Assembly (NCBI RefSeq): GCF_900130055.1
Contig: NZ_FQXU01000014.1
Span: 56,994 to 104,436, forward strand
Origin: Clostridium intestinale DSM 6191
GTDB lineage: Bacteria; Bacillota; Clostridia; Clostridiales; Clostridiaceae
Reading direction: 5' to 3'
DNA length: 47,443 bases
Shown here: one piece after another, positions 34,542 to 43,219 of the stretch
How positions within the stretch are numbered: position 1 is the first letter of the stretch
How the letters are laid out: each line of letters opens with the position of its first letter
Notes under the pieces: model-generated
What the model saw: the letters and a program-made list of their open reading frames with translations, nothing else
Told to the model about the DNA's origin: nothing
The model's database searches: none
Made by a program: the position numbers and the translations under genes

Positions 34542-37403
34542 ATGAATTTAAAAGACAAGTTTATAAACCTAATAAAAAATGAAAACAAAAAAGATCCTTA
34601 TACTGATGCTAAGCTTGCAAAGATGTTAGCTACATCAAGAGAAAATATCACCGCATTAAGAAAAGAACTTAATATAGGAAACTCTCGAGAAAGAAGAAAA
34701 CCTTATCTTGAAAGTAAAGTAGAAGAAATTCTAAAAAAAGATCCTAAAATAAATGTAAGTAAAATAACTAGGAAACTTTTAGAAGATGGTTTTGATATAT
34801 CGAGGCATGTAGTTGAAGAGTTATTGCAAGAAAACGGTGAAAATATTGAAAAGATAATTGATGGAGATGAATACTCAGATCCCTTTGAACTTTTGATAGG
34901 TTATAACGGAAGTTTAAAAAAATGTATTTATCAAGCTAAATCAGCAATACTATATCCACCTTTTGGACTTCCTACATTAATTACAGGTGAGAGTGGTGTT
35001 GGTAAAACACAATTTGCAGAGAGTATGTACAAGTTTGCTAAGAATTATAGAGAAGGTTCAGAAGACATGCCTTTTATAATATTCAACTGTGCAGATTATG
35101 GGGACAATCCTCAATTATTATTATCCTTATTATATGGATACAAAAAAGGTGCTTTTACAGGAGCAGATTCAGATAGTGAGGGATTAGTAGAACAAGCAAA
35201 TAATGGGATACTTTTTTTAGATGAAATTCATAGACTTCCCCCAAAAGGACAAGAAATACTTTTCTCAATATTAGATAGGGGTACATTTAGAAGGCTTGGG
35301 GAAACAGGTGTTGAAAGAAAAGTAAATATAATGTTCATAGGTGCTACAACAGAAAACATAGAATCTCAGCTTCTCCTAACATTTAGAAGAAGAATACCTA
35401 TGATAATTTCTATACCGTCATTAAAAGAAAGATTTTTTGTAGAAAAAATTAATCTTATATATCAGTTTTTTCAAGAAGAGTGCGACAGAATCAATTACAA
35501 GATTTATATAGAGGCAAGAGTAATTGAAATATTGACACTAAAAAAGTTTAACGGAAATATAGGCCAGCTGAAAAGTATAATAAAGGTCATTTGCGCCAGA
35601 GCATTTATGAAACACATAAATAGAAGCGAAGACATAATCAATATAGGTTATGACGAAGTTTTAGAATCAAACATAGTTGATAATGGTCTTATGCTAGAAG
35701 ATGTAAATGTAATGGAAGTTAGAAAGTATAGCAAGGATATGATACTCATTCCCTTGTCTGGAAATAAGATAGAGGTTTTAAAAAACAGTAAAAATGATGA
35801 TGTGTTTTTAGAAGATTTTTATTCTCAAATTGAAAAGAAGTACCATGAACTATTAAATCTAGATATGGAAGCAGAAGAGTGTGAAGAGATACTTTGGACC
35901 TTTATAGTAAATAAGTTTAAGGATCTAGAATTTGATGGGGACAAGGATAAATTAGTTACCTTAAATGATTTAGTAAATCTTATTGATGGAGATATAGTTA
36001 ACTTAGTTAAAGAGCTAAGAGGGAGTTTGATTAAAAACATTGACTCATCGAATGAAAACGTATTTCTTTATTTAGCTATACATCTTGAAGAAGCTGTTAA
36101 GAGGATAATGCTTAAACAGCAGATAATTAACATTAACTTAGCTAAGATAAAGGACGAACTCTTTGAAGAATATAGATCAGCATTAAGTTTTGCAGAAAAA
36201 TTAGAAAAGAAGAAAAACATAAAAATACCAGAGGATGAAGTTGGATTCATTGCTATGTATATAAAGGCAGCCACTGAAAAGAAACCAAATGAAAGTAGAG
36301 TAGGGGTAATAGTTTTATCTCATGGACAGATTGCTACAGAAATAGTAAAGGTCACAAAACAACTATTAAATGTTAATTTCCCAGTAGCAATAGATATGCC
36401 TTTAAGTGAAAACCCATCTGTAATTTATGAAAAGGCCCTAGCAGTTTCTAAAATAGTGGATGAAGGAAAAGGAATAATATTTTTAGTTGATATGGGCTCA
36501 TTAGTTAAGGTTGGGGGAATGATTTCAGACAAGCTTGGAATAAAAACTAGGACAATAGACAGAGTAGATTTATTAAGTGTTATAGAAGCCGCTAGAAAGG
36601 CATCTTTACACGATAGCGATTTAGATGAAATTTATTTCAGCCTAACTAGATCTAGAGTAAGTTATCCTAACTTAATTGTAGAAGAAACCTCAAAACCTAA
36701 AGCAATAGTTACACTTTGTTTAACTGGAGAAGGAACAGCTTTATTTATAAAAGAATCTTACTTAAAAAATTATCCTAATCTCAATATATTTCAGCTAGGT
36801 GTTATGGATGAAAAGCTAAGGGAAAAGATTAAAGAAATAGGAATGAATTATAAGATTATAGCAATAGTAGGTACTATAAATCCAGAGATTGAGGGAATAA
36901 ACTTTATACCTTATGATCCACTATTAATAAATAACGGATCAAGAGAACTGGAATTTATATTAAATAAAAGCAAGCTTAATAGTAGCTCAATATATGATGA
37001 TGATTTAATTCTCTTTGAACCCGATATTAAAAATGCTAAGGAGTTAATTGAAATAATGTGCTCCTTACTTATAAATAAAGGATATGTAAATAAAGGTTTT
37101 ATGAATTCTGTACTAAAAAGAGAAGAAATAGTTCCAACCTTCTTTAAAGGGGGAGTAGCTATGCCTCATGGAGATACATCAGAAGTAAAAAGATCTTCTA
37201 TGGTTTTCGTAAAACTCAAAAGACCTATAAGTTGGGGATTTGGTAATGTTCAAATAGTATGTCTACCAACCCTTAGAGTTAATGATAAAAATCTTGTAAA
37301 AAGTATGTTAAAGCCATTCTTAAAACAAGAGTTTATAGAAGAATTAAAGGCTACTAAAAGCATTAAAGAGTTTAAAGATAAAATTTACTATATATTAAAT
37401 TAA
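34542..37403 (+). CDS. Sigma-54-dependent activator with PTS regulatory domains (LevR-like)
   Basis: 953 residues from ATG 34542 (GTAGGAGG upstream); an in-frame ATG at 34494 lies in the -24/-12 promoter itself. Order: N-terminal DNA-binding region (~1-110, helix-turn-helix around TDAKLAKMLATSRENITALR); AAA+ domain with Walker A GESGVGKT 149-156, GAFTGA 203-208 (contacts sigma-54) and Walker B ILFLDEIHR 223-231; a PRD (~480-580) with H514; an EIIA-Man-like domain (~587-710) with H594 in LSHGQIATE; an EIIB-Gat-like stretch (~720-800) with C726; and a fructose/mannitol-type EIIA domain (~815-953) with H876 in AMPHGD. It should activate the two sigma-54 promoters here, with PTS phosphorylation as the input. 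The second PRD of LevR appears replaced by the EIIA domain. Confidence 0.93.
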   Translation: MNLKDKFINLIKNENKKDPYTDAKLAKMLATSRENITALRKELNIGNSRERRKPYLESKVEEILKKDPKINVSKITRKLLEDGFDISRHVVEELLQENGENIEKIIDGDEYSDPFELLIGYNGSLKKCIYQAKSAILYPPFGLPTLITGESGVGKTQFAESMYKFAKNYREGSEDMPFIIFNCADYGDNPQLLLSLLYGYKKGAFTGADSDSEGLVEQANNGILFLDEIHRLPPKGQEILFSILDRGTFRRLGETGVERKVNIMFIGATTENIESQLLLTFRRRIPMIISIPSLKERFFVEKINLIYQFFQEECDRINYKIYIEARVIEILTLKKFNGNIGQLKSIIKVICARAFMKHINRSEDIINIGYDEVLESNIVDNGLMLEDVNVMEVRKYSKDMILIPLSGNKIEVLKNSKNDDVFLEDFYSQIEKKYHELLNLDMEAEECEEILWTFIVNKFKDLEFDGDKDKLVTLNDLVNLIDGDIVNLVKELRGSLIKNIDSSNENVFLYLAIHLEEAVKRIMLKQQIININLAKIKDELFEEYRSALSFAEKLEKKKNIKIPEDEVGFIAMYIKAATEKKPNESRVGVIVLSHGQIATEIVKVTKQLLNVNFPVAIDMPLSENPSVIYEKALAVSKIVDEGKGIIFLVDMGSLVKVGGMISDKLGIKTRTIDRVDLLSVIEAARKASLHDSDLDEIYFSLTRSRVSYPNLIVEETSKPKAIVTLCLTGEGTALFIKESYLKNYPNLNIFQLGVMDEKLREKIKEIGMNYKIIAIVGTINPEIEGINFIPYDPLLINNGSRELEFILNKSKLNSSSIYDDDLILFEPDIKNAKELIEIMCSLLINKGYVNKGFMNSVLKREEIVPTFFKGGVAMPHGDTSEVKRSSMVFVKLKRPISWGFGNVQIVCLPTLRVNDKNLVKSMLKPFLKQEFIEELKATKSIKEFKDKIYYILN

Positions 37404-37422
37404 TTAAAGGAGTGAAAATATC

Positions 37423-37872
37423 ATGTTAGATTTAGATTTAATCGAACTAAAATTAAAAGCAAAGTCGTCACAAGAGGTCATAGAAAAGTTAGGAAGTCTT
37501 ATGTTATCAAAAGGATATGTTCTAGATAGTTATGTAGATGCAGTTCTTGATAGGGAGGAAACACTTCCTACTGGATTACCTATAGATGGGTTTAGCGTAG
37601 CTATACCACATACAGATTCAGGTCACGTAAATGAGTCAACAATAGCAATTGCTACATTAGAGGAACCGGTAGAGTTTAATATGATGATAGACCCTACACA
37701 AAAAACAAAAGTGCAATTAGTATTTTTACTTGCAGTAAAAAATCCTAATGCACAGGTTCAGTTACTAAAAACATTAATGTCAGTTTTCCAAAACAAAGAA
37801 TTGTTGATGAATCTTCAAAAAGCTTCCTCAAAGGAAGAAGTAAATGAGCTATTACGCTGCTTGGCAGTCTAA
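37423..37872 (+). CDS. PTS enzyme IIA, galactitol/fructose type
   Basis: 149 residues. PTS_EIIA_2 fold with the phosphorylated histidine at H63 in AIPHTDSGHV, preceded by LDREETLPTGLPIDG and followed by NPNAQVQLLKTLMSVF. It takes phosphate from HPr and passes it to IIB. 19 bases after the activator gene, with AAAGGAG; part of one IIA-IIB-IIC operon. It resembles GatA more than FruA-type domains in its short length and LPTGLP motif. Confidence 0.93.
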   Translation: MLDLDLIELKLKAKSSQEVIEKLGSLMLSKGYVLDSYVDAVLDREETLPTGLPIDGFSVAIPHTDSGHVNESTIAIATLEEPVEFNMMIDPTQKTKVQLVFLLAVKNPNAQVQLLKTLMSVFQNKELLMNLQKASSKEEVNELLRCLAV

Positions 37873-37906
37873 TATAAAAATAATATGAAAAGGGGTAGAA
37901 TGTAAA

Positions 37907-38212
37907 ATGAAAAAATTCAGTGTTTTATCAGTATGTGGATCAGGAACAGTTACTTCATCAATGATAGCTGAAAAGCTAAAAGATGAACTTGAAGAAAGAG
38001 GTATATATATTACAACTAAGGAAGCTAGACCAACAGAAGCTTATAATTTAGTATCGGGAGGAGGTTTTGATTTTATAACTCATACAAGTCCACTTCCAGA
38101 AGCAGATTATGGTATTCCTACTATTAATGCTGTAGGATTCTTAACTGGATTTGGAGAAGAAGAATTCCTTGATGAAGTTATGGCTGTTATTGAAAAATTA
38201 AGTAAAAAGTAG
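37907..38212 (+). CDS. PTS enzyme IIB, galactitol type
   Basis: 101 residues, the size of GatB-type subunits. The phosphorylated cysteine is C10 in SVCGSGTVTSSMIAEKL, in the usual P-loop-like CGSG turn. The C-terminal helix EEFLDEVMAVIEKL is typical. It transfers phosphate from IIA to the sugar bound by IIC. AAAAGGGG site upstream. Confidence 0.95.
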   Translation: MKKFSVLSVCGSGTVTSSMIAEKLKDELEERGIYITTKEARPTEAYNLVSGGGFDFITHTSPLPEADYGIPTINAVGFLTGFGEEEFLDEVMAVIEKLSKK

Positions 38213-38232
38213 AATAAAGGGGAGGGGTCAAG

Positions 38233-39651
38233 ATGTTTTTTCAAACACTAAAACAAATTTTTGATACATTTGGAGCACCAATATTTGTTCCTATAATGAT
38301 TTTTGTTATAGCAAAAATCTTAAAAGTAAAAACTAAAAAAGCTTTCTTTTCAGCTTTATATGCAGGGGTAGGACTTGAAGGGTTCACGTTATTATTAAAT
38401 TCATTTACACCAATCATATCACCAATTGTTCAAAAGATGGTAGATACAACAGGAATTCAATTACCTGCCTTCGACGTAGGTTGGCAAGCAACAGCTTTAG
38501 TTGCATTCTCAACTGAACCAGGAATGATATTTTTAGCAGTAGGTTTGATAGTTCAGACTTTACTATTTGTTCTTAAAGTTACAAATGTATTCCAACCTTC
38601 AGATCTTTGGAATAATTACTCTTATATAGTATGGGGTTCAATGGTATTTGTAGTTACTAAAAACATGTTCTTAGCATTAGCTTGCATGATTTTATTAAAC
38701 ATGTACAGCTTATTAATTGCAGAGCTTATGGCAAAAAGGTGGTCAAGTTATTATCAATATCCAAACTGTACAATAATCGCTATGCATAATATAGAAGCAG
38801 CAGTATTTACAGCAGCTTTTGATCCAATACTTAATGCAATAGGATTTAATAAAATAAAGTTAAATCCACAAATACTACAAAAGAAACTAGGTTTCTTTGG
38901 AGAACCAATTTCTTTAGGTTTACTATTAGGTATGTTTATAGGTGCACTTGGAAACTTAACATCACTTAACACTTTAGCAGCTTGGGGAGAAATAACTAAG
39001 ATGGGTATTGCAACAAGTGCAATCATGGCTATATTCCCTAAGATAGCAGGACTTTTTGCTCAAGCATTCCTTCCAATAACTGAAGCTGCTAGAAAGAGTC
39101 TTAAAAAAGGTTCTAACTCTACACGTGAATTCTACCTAGGTGTTAATGATGCTACAGGATATGGTGAACCAGCTACATTAATCAGTGGAGTTATATTAAT
39201 TCCAATCATGGTAGTAGTAGCAATGGTTTTACCAGGAAACAAAGTATTACCAGTTGTAGATTTACTAGCATTGCCTTACATGGTACAAGGTATAGTTGCA
39301 TTAACAAATGGTAACATGGCTAAAACAATAGTTAATGGAATCATTTGGTTTGGACTTGGACTATTAATGTGTACTTACACAGCACCATTATTTACTGAAA
39401 TAGCTACAGGGGTAGGAATCGCACTACCTGCAGGAGCTTTAATGATAACAAGCTTTAATATTTTAGGAAAACCACTTATGGGATTAGTATTCTTTGCATT
39501 CTTAAGTCAAAATCCTATATTTATCGGTTTAGCAGTAGCTGTATATGTAGTATTACTATTATTATTCAGAAAGAACAAAGATGTAATCTATGATTACCTA
39601 GAAAGACAAGCTGCAAAAAATAACCCAGAACCAATAGCAGAAGCAGTTTAA
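38233..39651 (+). CDS. PTS enzyme IIC, galactitol family (polyol permease)
   Basis: 472 residues with about ten to twelve hydrophobic segments. Family marks are VGLEGFTLLLNSFTPIISPI, the repeated VGWQATALVAFSTEPGMIFL and YLGVNDATGYGEPATLISGV. Galactitol-family IIC proteins carry galactitol, but in Firmicutes also D-arabitol, ribitol or xylitol; the neighbouring pentose enzymes favour a pentitol. Located in the cell membrane. Last gene of the operon; a clear terminator follows. Confidence 0.94.
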   Translation: MFFQTLKQIFDTFGAPIFVPIMIFVIAKILKVKTKKAFFSALYAGVGLEGFTLLLNSFTPIISPIVQKMVDTTGIQLPAFDVGWQATALVAFSTEPGMIFLAVGLIVQTLLFVLKVTNVFQPSDLWNNYSYIVWGSMVFVVTKNMFLALACMILLNMYSLLIAELMAKRWSSYYQYPNCTIIAMHNIEAAVFTAAFDPILNAIGFNKIKLNPQILQKKLGFFGEPISLGLLLGMFIGALGNLTSLNTLAAWGEITKMGIATSAIMAIFPKIAGLFAQAFLPITEAARKSLKKGSNSTREFYLGVNDATGYGEPATLISGVILIPIMVVVAMVLPGNKVLPVVDLLALPYMVQGIVALTNGNMAKTIVNGIIWFGLGLLMCTYTAPLFTEIATGVGIALPAGALMITSFNILGKPLMGLVFFAFLSQNPIFIGLAVAVYVVLLLLFRKNKDVIYDYLERQAAKNNPEPIAEAV

Positions 39652-39663
39652 TATTTAAAATAG

Positions 39664-39706
39664 AAATGTAGTGATGGCTTATTAAGGCCACGCTACATTT
39701 TTTATT
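39664..39706 (+). terminator. Terminator of the PTS operon
   Basis: AAATGTAG 39664-39671 pairs with CTACATTT 39693-39700, with an inner TGGC/GCCA stem, then TTTATTT. Confidence 0.88.
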
Positions 39707-39787
39707 TGTGAAGTTATACACCTTCATGCTGTAGAAACTCCTATTAGTCTTATAAAATTCATTTATTGTAATACTACCTCTAAAGAA

Positions 39788-39930
39788 TAAAAAACTGCAT
39801 ACTTAATTATTTAATTATCACCGTACTTATGGTAGTACGGTGATAATTAAGTAATTAGATAATTAAGTAATTAGATAATTAAATAATTAGATAATTACTT
39901 AATTAGGTAATTAGGTAATTAAAAATGCAC
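39788..39930. repeat. AT-rich low-complexity element, second copy
   Basis: Left end CTGCATACTTAATTATT is almost the same as at 18639-18655. It has an inner palindrome TTAATTATCACCGTAC / GTACGGTGATAATTAA around TTATGGTA, then TAATTAGATAATTAAG-type tandem variants, and ends AATTAAAAATGCA against the hairpin units. Confidence 0.7.
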
Positions 39931-40010
39931 CGCTGTTCTGTAGAAGTTCGAAGAACTTCATTAAATCCTTTTAACCACTGCTCTGTAGAAGTTCGAAGAA
40001 CTTCATTAAG
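39926..40010 (-). repeat. Hairpin repeat family, locus C, two tandem units
   Basis: A 28-bp exact repeat at 39937-39964 and 39982-40009, period 45 bp. Stems: GAAGTTC 39943-39949 with GAACTTC 39953-39959, and the same at 39988-39994 with 39998-40004. On the minus strand each unit reads GGATTTAATG or CTTAATG, hairpin, CTACAG-N6-GGTGCA or a decayed equivalent. Confidence 0.8.
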
Positions 40011-40184
40011 TTTCTCATAGTCTATTTCTATAAAGGAGGAAAGCAGTAGAGGAGTAAAGAAGTAGGGGAGTAAAGGAGTAGAGCCGTATACCAATAAATA
40101 ATTATACAGAGGTAACATCAGTTACAGAAATGAGCTATACAAAGTGATACACTTTAATTAATCACTTATAGAAATTAATGGTAA

Positions 40185-40409
<225 letters not shown>

Positions 40410-40450
40410 TTAACTTAAAACTTAGACACTAATTTTAAACTTATAAAAGT

Positions 40451-40518
40451 AGACTACATTCTATTTAAATTACAATGATGAGAAGTCATGTGATTTGTGG
40501 AGATGTAGTCTTTTTTTT
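40451..40518 (+). terminator. Ferredoxin terminator with inner hairpin
   Basis: AGACTACAT 40451-40459 pairs with ATGTAGTCT 40503-40511, then a run of seven T. Inside, about 12 pairs with one bulge form a second hairpin. Confidence 0.85.
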
Positions 40519-40532
40519 GTTCCTTTAAGATA

Positions 40533-40697
40533 CACTCCTACAGATTAGCGGTGGAAGGAATCTAATGGAGCTGCACTAATGCTCTGTAGAGACTTCTTCT
40601 CAAGTCTCGTAAGATTCCTTTAGGGTGCGCTCCTACAGAATAGTAGTTAAAAGGAGTTTGATGGAGCTGAGGTGCGCTCCTACAGTACAAAGGTGCC
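40533..40697. repeat. Hairpin repeat family, locus D, nested units
   Basis: The minus unit has stem GAGACTT 40589-40595 with AAGTCTC 40602-40608 and the flank CTACAG-AGCATT-AGTGCA. The plus unit GGAGTTTGATG has GGAGC 40663-40667 with GCTCC 40676-40680 and the flank TACAG-TACAAA-GGTGCC. Right-arm fragments CTCCTACAG at ~40535 and GCTCCTACAG at 40629 suggest that the minus unit has inserted into or split an older plus unit. Confidence 0.75.
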
Positions 40698-40759
40698 CAA
40701 AAAGCATAAACATTTTATGAAAAAGGATAATTTTTAAGGAAATGTAATGAAGATGGAAG

Positions 40760-40796
40760 TTTTACTGTAAAAATCTGCTTTTACATACAGTGTAAA
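40760..40796. promoter_or_regulatory. Palindromes upstream of the second sigma-54 promoter
   Basis: TTTTAC-T-GTAAAA 40760-40772 and TTTACA-TACAG-TGTAAA 40780-40796. The second shares ATACAGT-TAA with the 34431-34440 site. They are candidate activator sites, though unusually close (~20-50 bp) to the -24 element. Confidence 0.5.
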
Positions 40797-40809
40797 TTTA
40801 TATTTTTGG

Positions 40810-40826
40810 TTGGCATGGGACTTGCT
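40810..40826 (+). promoter_or_regulatory. Sigma-54 (-24/-12) promoter of the polyol dehydrogenase operon
   Basis: TTGGCAT-GGGAC-TTGCT with GG at 40812-40813 and GC at 40824-40825, correct 12-bp register. Predicted start near 40837, about 65 bases before the dehydrogenase start codon. Confidence 0.85.
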
Positions 40827-40902
40827 TTTTATTAATTACAAAAGGTGAACTTTTTAAATAAGGGTATCCTACTAGGAACCTTCTGAAAGGAGTAATAGTT
40901 CA

Positions 40903-41952
40903 ATGGAAGGAAAAATGAAAGCAGCAGTTATACATGCATTAAAAGATATTAGATGTGAGATGGTAGACATTCCACAGATAGGATCAGATGATGTTTTGGT
41001 TAAAGTTAAATATGCAGGAATATGTGGATCAGATTTACCAAGAGCAATGGTTAGTGGGGCAAGAAAGTATCCATTAATATTAGGACATGAATTTTGCGGT
41101 GAGATAGAGGAAGTTGGAGCAAATGTTACAGATTTTGTAAAAGGAGATAGAATTGCTATAGCACCACTTATACCTTGTGGAGAATGTGAATATTGCAGAG
41201 CTGGAAATTATGGTTTATGCGATCATTACAATATTATAGGAACTGGAAGTAATGGGGCTTTTGCTGAATATACTAAGGTTCCAAAGGAACATGTACTTAA
41301 GATTCCTGATACATTAGATTTTGAAACAGCAGCAGGAATAGAGCCAGCTACAATAGGTTATCATGGATTAGCTAAGGCAGAAATAACACCTGGGGATACT
41401 GTTGTAGTAATGGGATGTGGTCCAATAGGTCAATTTACTATGCAATGGGCTAAGATTTTTGGAGCTTCAAAAGTTATAGCCGTTGATATATTTGATGAAA
41501 AGTTACAACTTGCAAAAGAATTAGGTGCAGACATAACAGTTAATTCAAAGGATTGTGATGCAGTTAAAGTAATTAGAGAATTAACTAATGGTGGAGCTGA
41601 TGTAGTTGCAGAAACAGCAGGAAGTAAATTCACACAAGAGCAAGCAATACTAATAGCTAAAAAAAGAGGAAGAGTAGTTTATCTTGGAATATCTCATTCT
41701 GAATTACATCTAAAAGAAGAGTCCATAGAAAGTGTATTAAGAGGAGAAATTAAGATACAAGGTTCTTGGAATTCATATACATCACCATATCCAGGAAGAG
41801 CTTGGTATGCAACTATAGATTTCATGTCAAAGGGTGAAATTAAATTCAAACCAATGATATCTCATAAGATAAAGGTTGAAGAAGTAGGTAAGTACTTAGA
41901 AGATATGGCTGGCAGAAAAATTTACTTCAATAAAGTCCTAGTAGAATTTTAG
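40903..41952 (+). CDS. Zinc-dependent polyol-phosphate dehydrogenase (GatD/sorbitol dehydrogenase-like)
   Basis: 349 residues of the medium-chain dehydrogenase family. Catalytic zinc ligands are C41 (AGICGSD) and H62-E63 (GHEFCG); the structural zinc site has four Cys at 92, 95, 98 and 106 (CGECEYCRAGNYGLC). The NAD site reads VVVMGCGPIGQ, followed by acidic D at the end of beta-2 (VIAVDIFD), so NAD is expected rather than NADP. Closest pattern is galactitol-1-phosphate 5-dehydrogenase; with Rpe, RpiB and an AraD-like enzyme behind it, a pentitol phosphate is the likely substrate. ATG 40903 has GAAAGGAG upstream; ATG 40915 is a possible alternative. Confidence 0.9.
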   Translation: MEGKMKAAVIHALKDIRCEMVDIPQIGSDDVLVKVKYAGICGSDLPRAMVSGARKYPLILGHEFCGEIEEVGANVTDFVKGDRIAIAPLIPCGECEYCRAGNYGLCDHYNIIGTGSNGAFAEYTKVPKEHVLKIPDTLDFETAAGIEPATIGYHGLAKAEITPGDTVVVMGCGPIGQFTMQWAKIFGASKVIAVDIFDEKLQLAKELGADITVNSKDCDAVKVIRELTNGGADVVAETAGSKFTQEQAILIAKKRGRVVYLGISHSELHLKEESIESVLRGEIKIQGSWNSYTSPYPGRAWYATIDFMSKGEIKFKPMISHKIKVEEVGKYLEDMAGRKIYFNKVLVEF

Positions 41953-41993
41953 ATGTTTAAAATACTAAAGCATATAGTAAAGGAGAAATAGAG

Positions 41994-42662
41994 ATGGGAA
42001 TAAAAATATCACCTTCAATATTAGGAGCAAACTTTTGTAATTTAGAGAAGGATATACACAGCTTAGAAAGTCATGGAATAAAATCACTTCATATTGATGT
42101 TATGGACGGTAACTTTGTACCTAATATAGCTTTTGGACCAGATCAAATTAAGATGCTTAGGGGTATAAGCAAAGATTTAGAATTTGATGTTCACATGATG
42201 GTAAAAAATCCAGATATGTTTATTGAGGCTTTAGTGGAAGCTGGGGCGGATAATATAACAGTTCATGCAGAAACTTGCCCTCATCTCTATAAGACTATTT
42301 ATACTATAAAAAGCTTTGGCATAAAAGCAGGTGTATCTTTAAATCCTGCTACATCAATAGAGGCAATAAAACATGTTAAGGAAATGCTAAACAAGGTTTT
42401 AGTTATGACAGTAGAGCCTGGATTTGGAGGACAAACCTTTATACCATTTATTGGACATAAAATAAAGGAACTACATGAACTTAAAATGGCTAAAGGTTTA
42501 GATTTTGATATACAAGTAGATGGTGGAATAAATATAAACAATATTTCAAAGGTTATGGAACTTGGAGCTAATGATATAGTTATAGGTTCTGCAATGTTTG
42601 AAGGTGGCGATATTTCTAAAACCTTAGCTGAATTTAATAAAGTGGTTTCAAAATTCTACTAA
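41994..42662 (+). CDS. rpe: Ribulose-phosphate 3-epimerase
   Basis: 222 residues, standard length. TIM-barrel signatures are KISPSILGANFCNLEKDI, the metal/catalytic LHIDVMDGNFVPNIAFGP (with D of VMDG), DVHMMVKNPD, MTVEPGFGGQTFI and the C-terminal QVDGGININNI with GSAMFEG. It interconverts D-ribulose-5-P and D-xylulose-5-P. 41 bases after the dehydrogenase with an AAGGAG site. A housekeeping copy may also exist elsewhere; this one belongs to the sigma-54 unit. Confidence 0.95.
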   Translation: MGIKISPSILGANFCNLEKDIHSLESHGIKSLHIDVMDGNFVPNIAFGPDQIKMLRGISKDLEFDVHMMVKNPDMFIEALVEAGADNITVHAETCPHLYKTIYTIKSFGIKAGVSLNPATSIEAIKHVKEMLNKVLVMTVEPGFGGQTFIPFIGHKIKELHELKMAKGLDFDIQVDGGININNISKVMELGANDIVIGSAMFEGGDISKTLAEFNKVVSKFY

Positions 42663-42690
42663 GGTCTTAGTAGAGTAGGATTTTTTGTGG
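42655..42690 (+). terminator. Possible internal terminator or attenuator after rpe
   Basis: TCTACTAA 42655-42662 pairs with TTAGTAGA 42667-42674 across GGTC, and TTTTTT follows eight bases later. It overlaps the rpe stop; partial read-through to rpiB is expected. Confidence 0.45.
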
Positions 42691-42754
42691 TAAATGAGTT
42701 AAGAAATGGATTAGATGTAAGAGCAGTATTTATAAGTGTTTATGGGGTGAGAGT

Positions 42755-43192
42755 ATGATAGCAATAGGTTGTGATCATGGTGGATATGAACTTAAAGAAG
42801 CAATAAAGAAGCAATTAGAGAAAAATAATATTGAATATAAAGACTTTGGAAGCTATTCAAGTGAAAGTGTAGATTACCCTAAGGTAGCTTTTGAAGTAGC
42901 AACAGAAGTGGCTCTTAAACATTTTGAAAAAGGCATATTATGCTGTGGTACAGGGGTAGGCGTTTCAATTGCAGCTAATAAAGTGCCAGGAATAAGAGCA
43001 GCTTTAGTAAGTGATAAATTCACAGCAAAGGCAACGAGAGAACATAATGATTCCAATGTTTTATGTTTAGGTGGAAGAGTTATAGGAGAAGAGCTTGCTT
43101 TTATGATAGTTGATATATGGTTAAATACAGAGTTTATAGGAAAACATCATACAAGAAGATTAGAACAAATTAAGGATTATGAAGCATATTAA
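42755..43192 (+). CDS. rpiB: Ribose-5-phosphate isomerase B
   Basis: 145 residues, RpiB/LacAB fold. Seen: MIAIGCDHGGYELKEAIKKQ, the active-site CCGTGVGVSIAANK with the base Cys, and REHNDSNVLCLGGRVIG anion-hole region. It interconverts ribose-5-P and ribulose-5-P. Its presence with Rpe and AraD-like enzymes shows that all three D/L-pentulose-5-P entry points are covered. The start has GGGGTGAG upstream. Confidence 0.95.
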   Translation: MIAIGCDHGGYELKEAIKKQLEKNNIEYKDFGSYSSESVDYPKVAFEVATEVALKHFEKGILCCGTGVGVSIAANKVPGIRAALVSDKFTAKATREHNDSNVLCLGGRVIGEELAFMIVDIWLNTEFIGKHHTRRLEQIKDYEAY

Positions 43193-43219
43193 ACTAAAAT
43201 CAGAGAGGAGAAATTTAAA

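Larger units (their letters stand above)
40410..40902. other. 493-bp region: terminator, hairpin repeats and sigma-54 promoter
   Basis: Contains the ferredoxin terminator, four complete or partial hairpin repeat units (40533-40697), palindromes at 40760-40796 and the -24/-12 promoter at 40810-40826. No gene is visible. Confidence 0.75.

Noticed and set aside
37423-39651. Calling the PTS a true galactitol transporter with gat gene symbols
   Set aside because: The family fits, but no tagatose-6-phosphate kinase or tagatose-bisphosphate aldolase is present and the neighbours are pentose-phosphate enzymes, so the substrate is left open.
39937-40009. Direct repeats as a short CRISPR array
   Set aside because: The interval between repeats is only ~17 bp, it is itself similar between units, each repeat holds an internal hairpin, and no cas genes are in the window.
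39903-40118. 71-codon minus-strand frame with a repeated FNEVLRTSTEQ
   Set aside because: The repetition comes from the 45-bp hairpin repeat, a multiple of three, not from a protein; no ribosome binding site is present.
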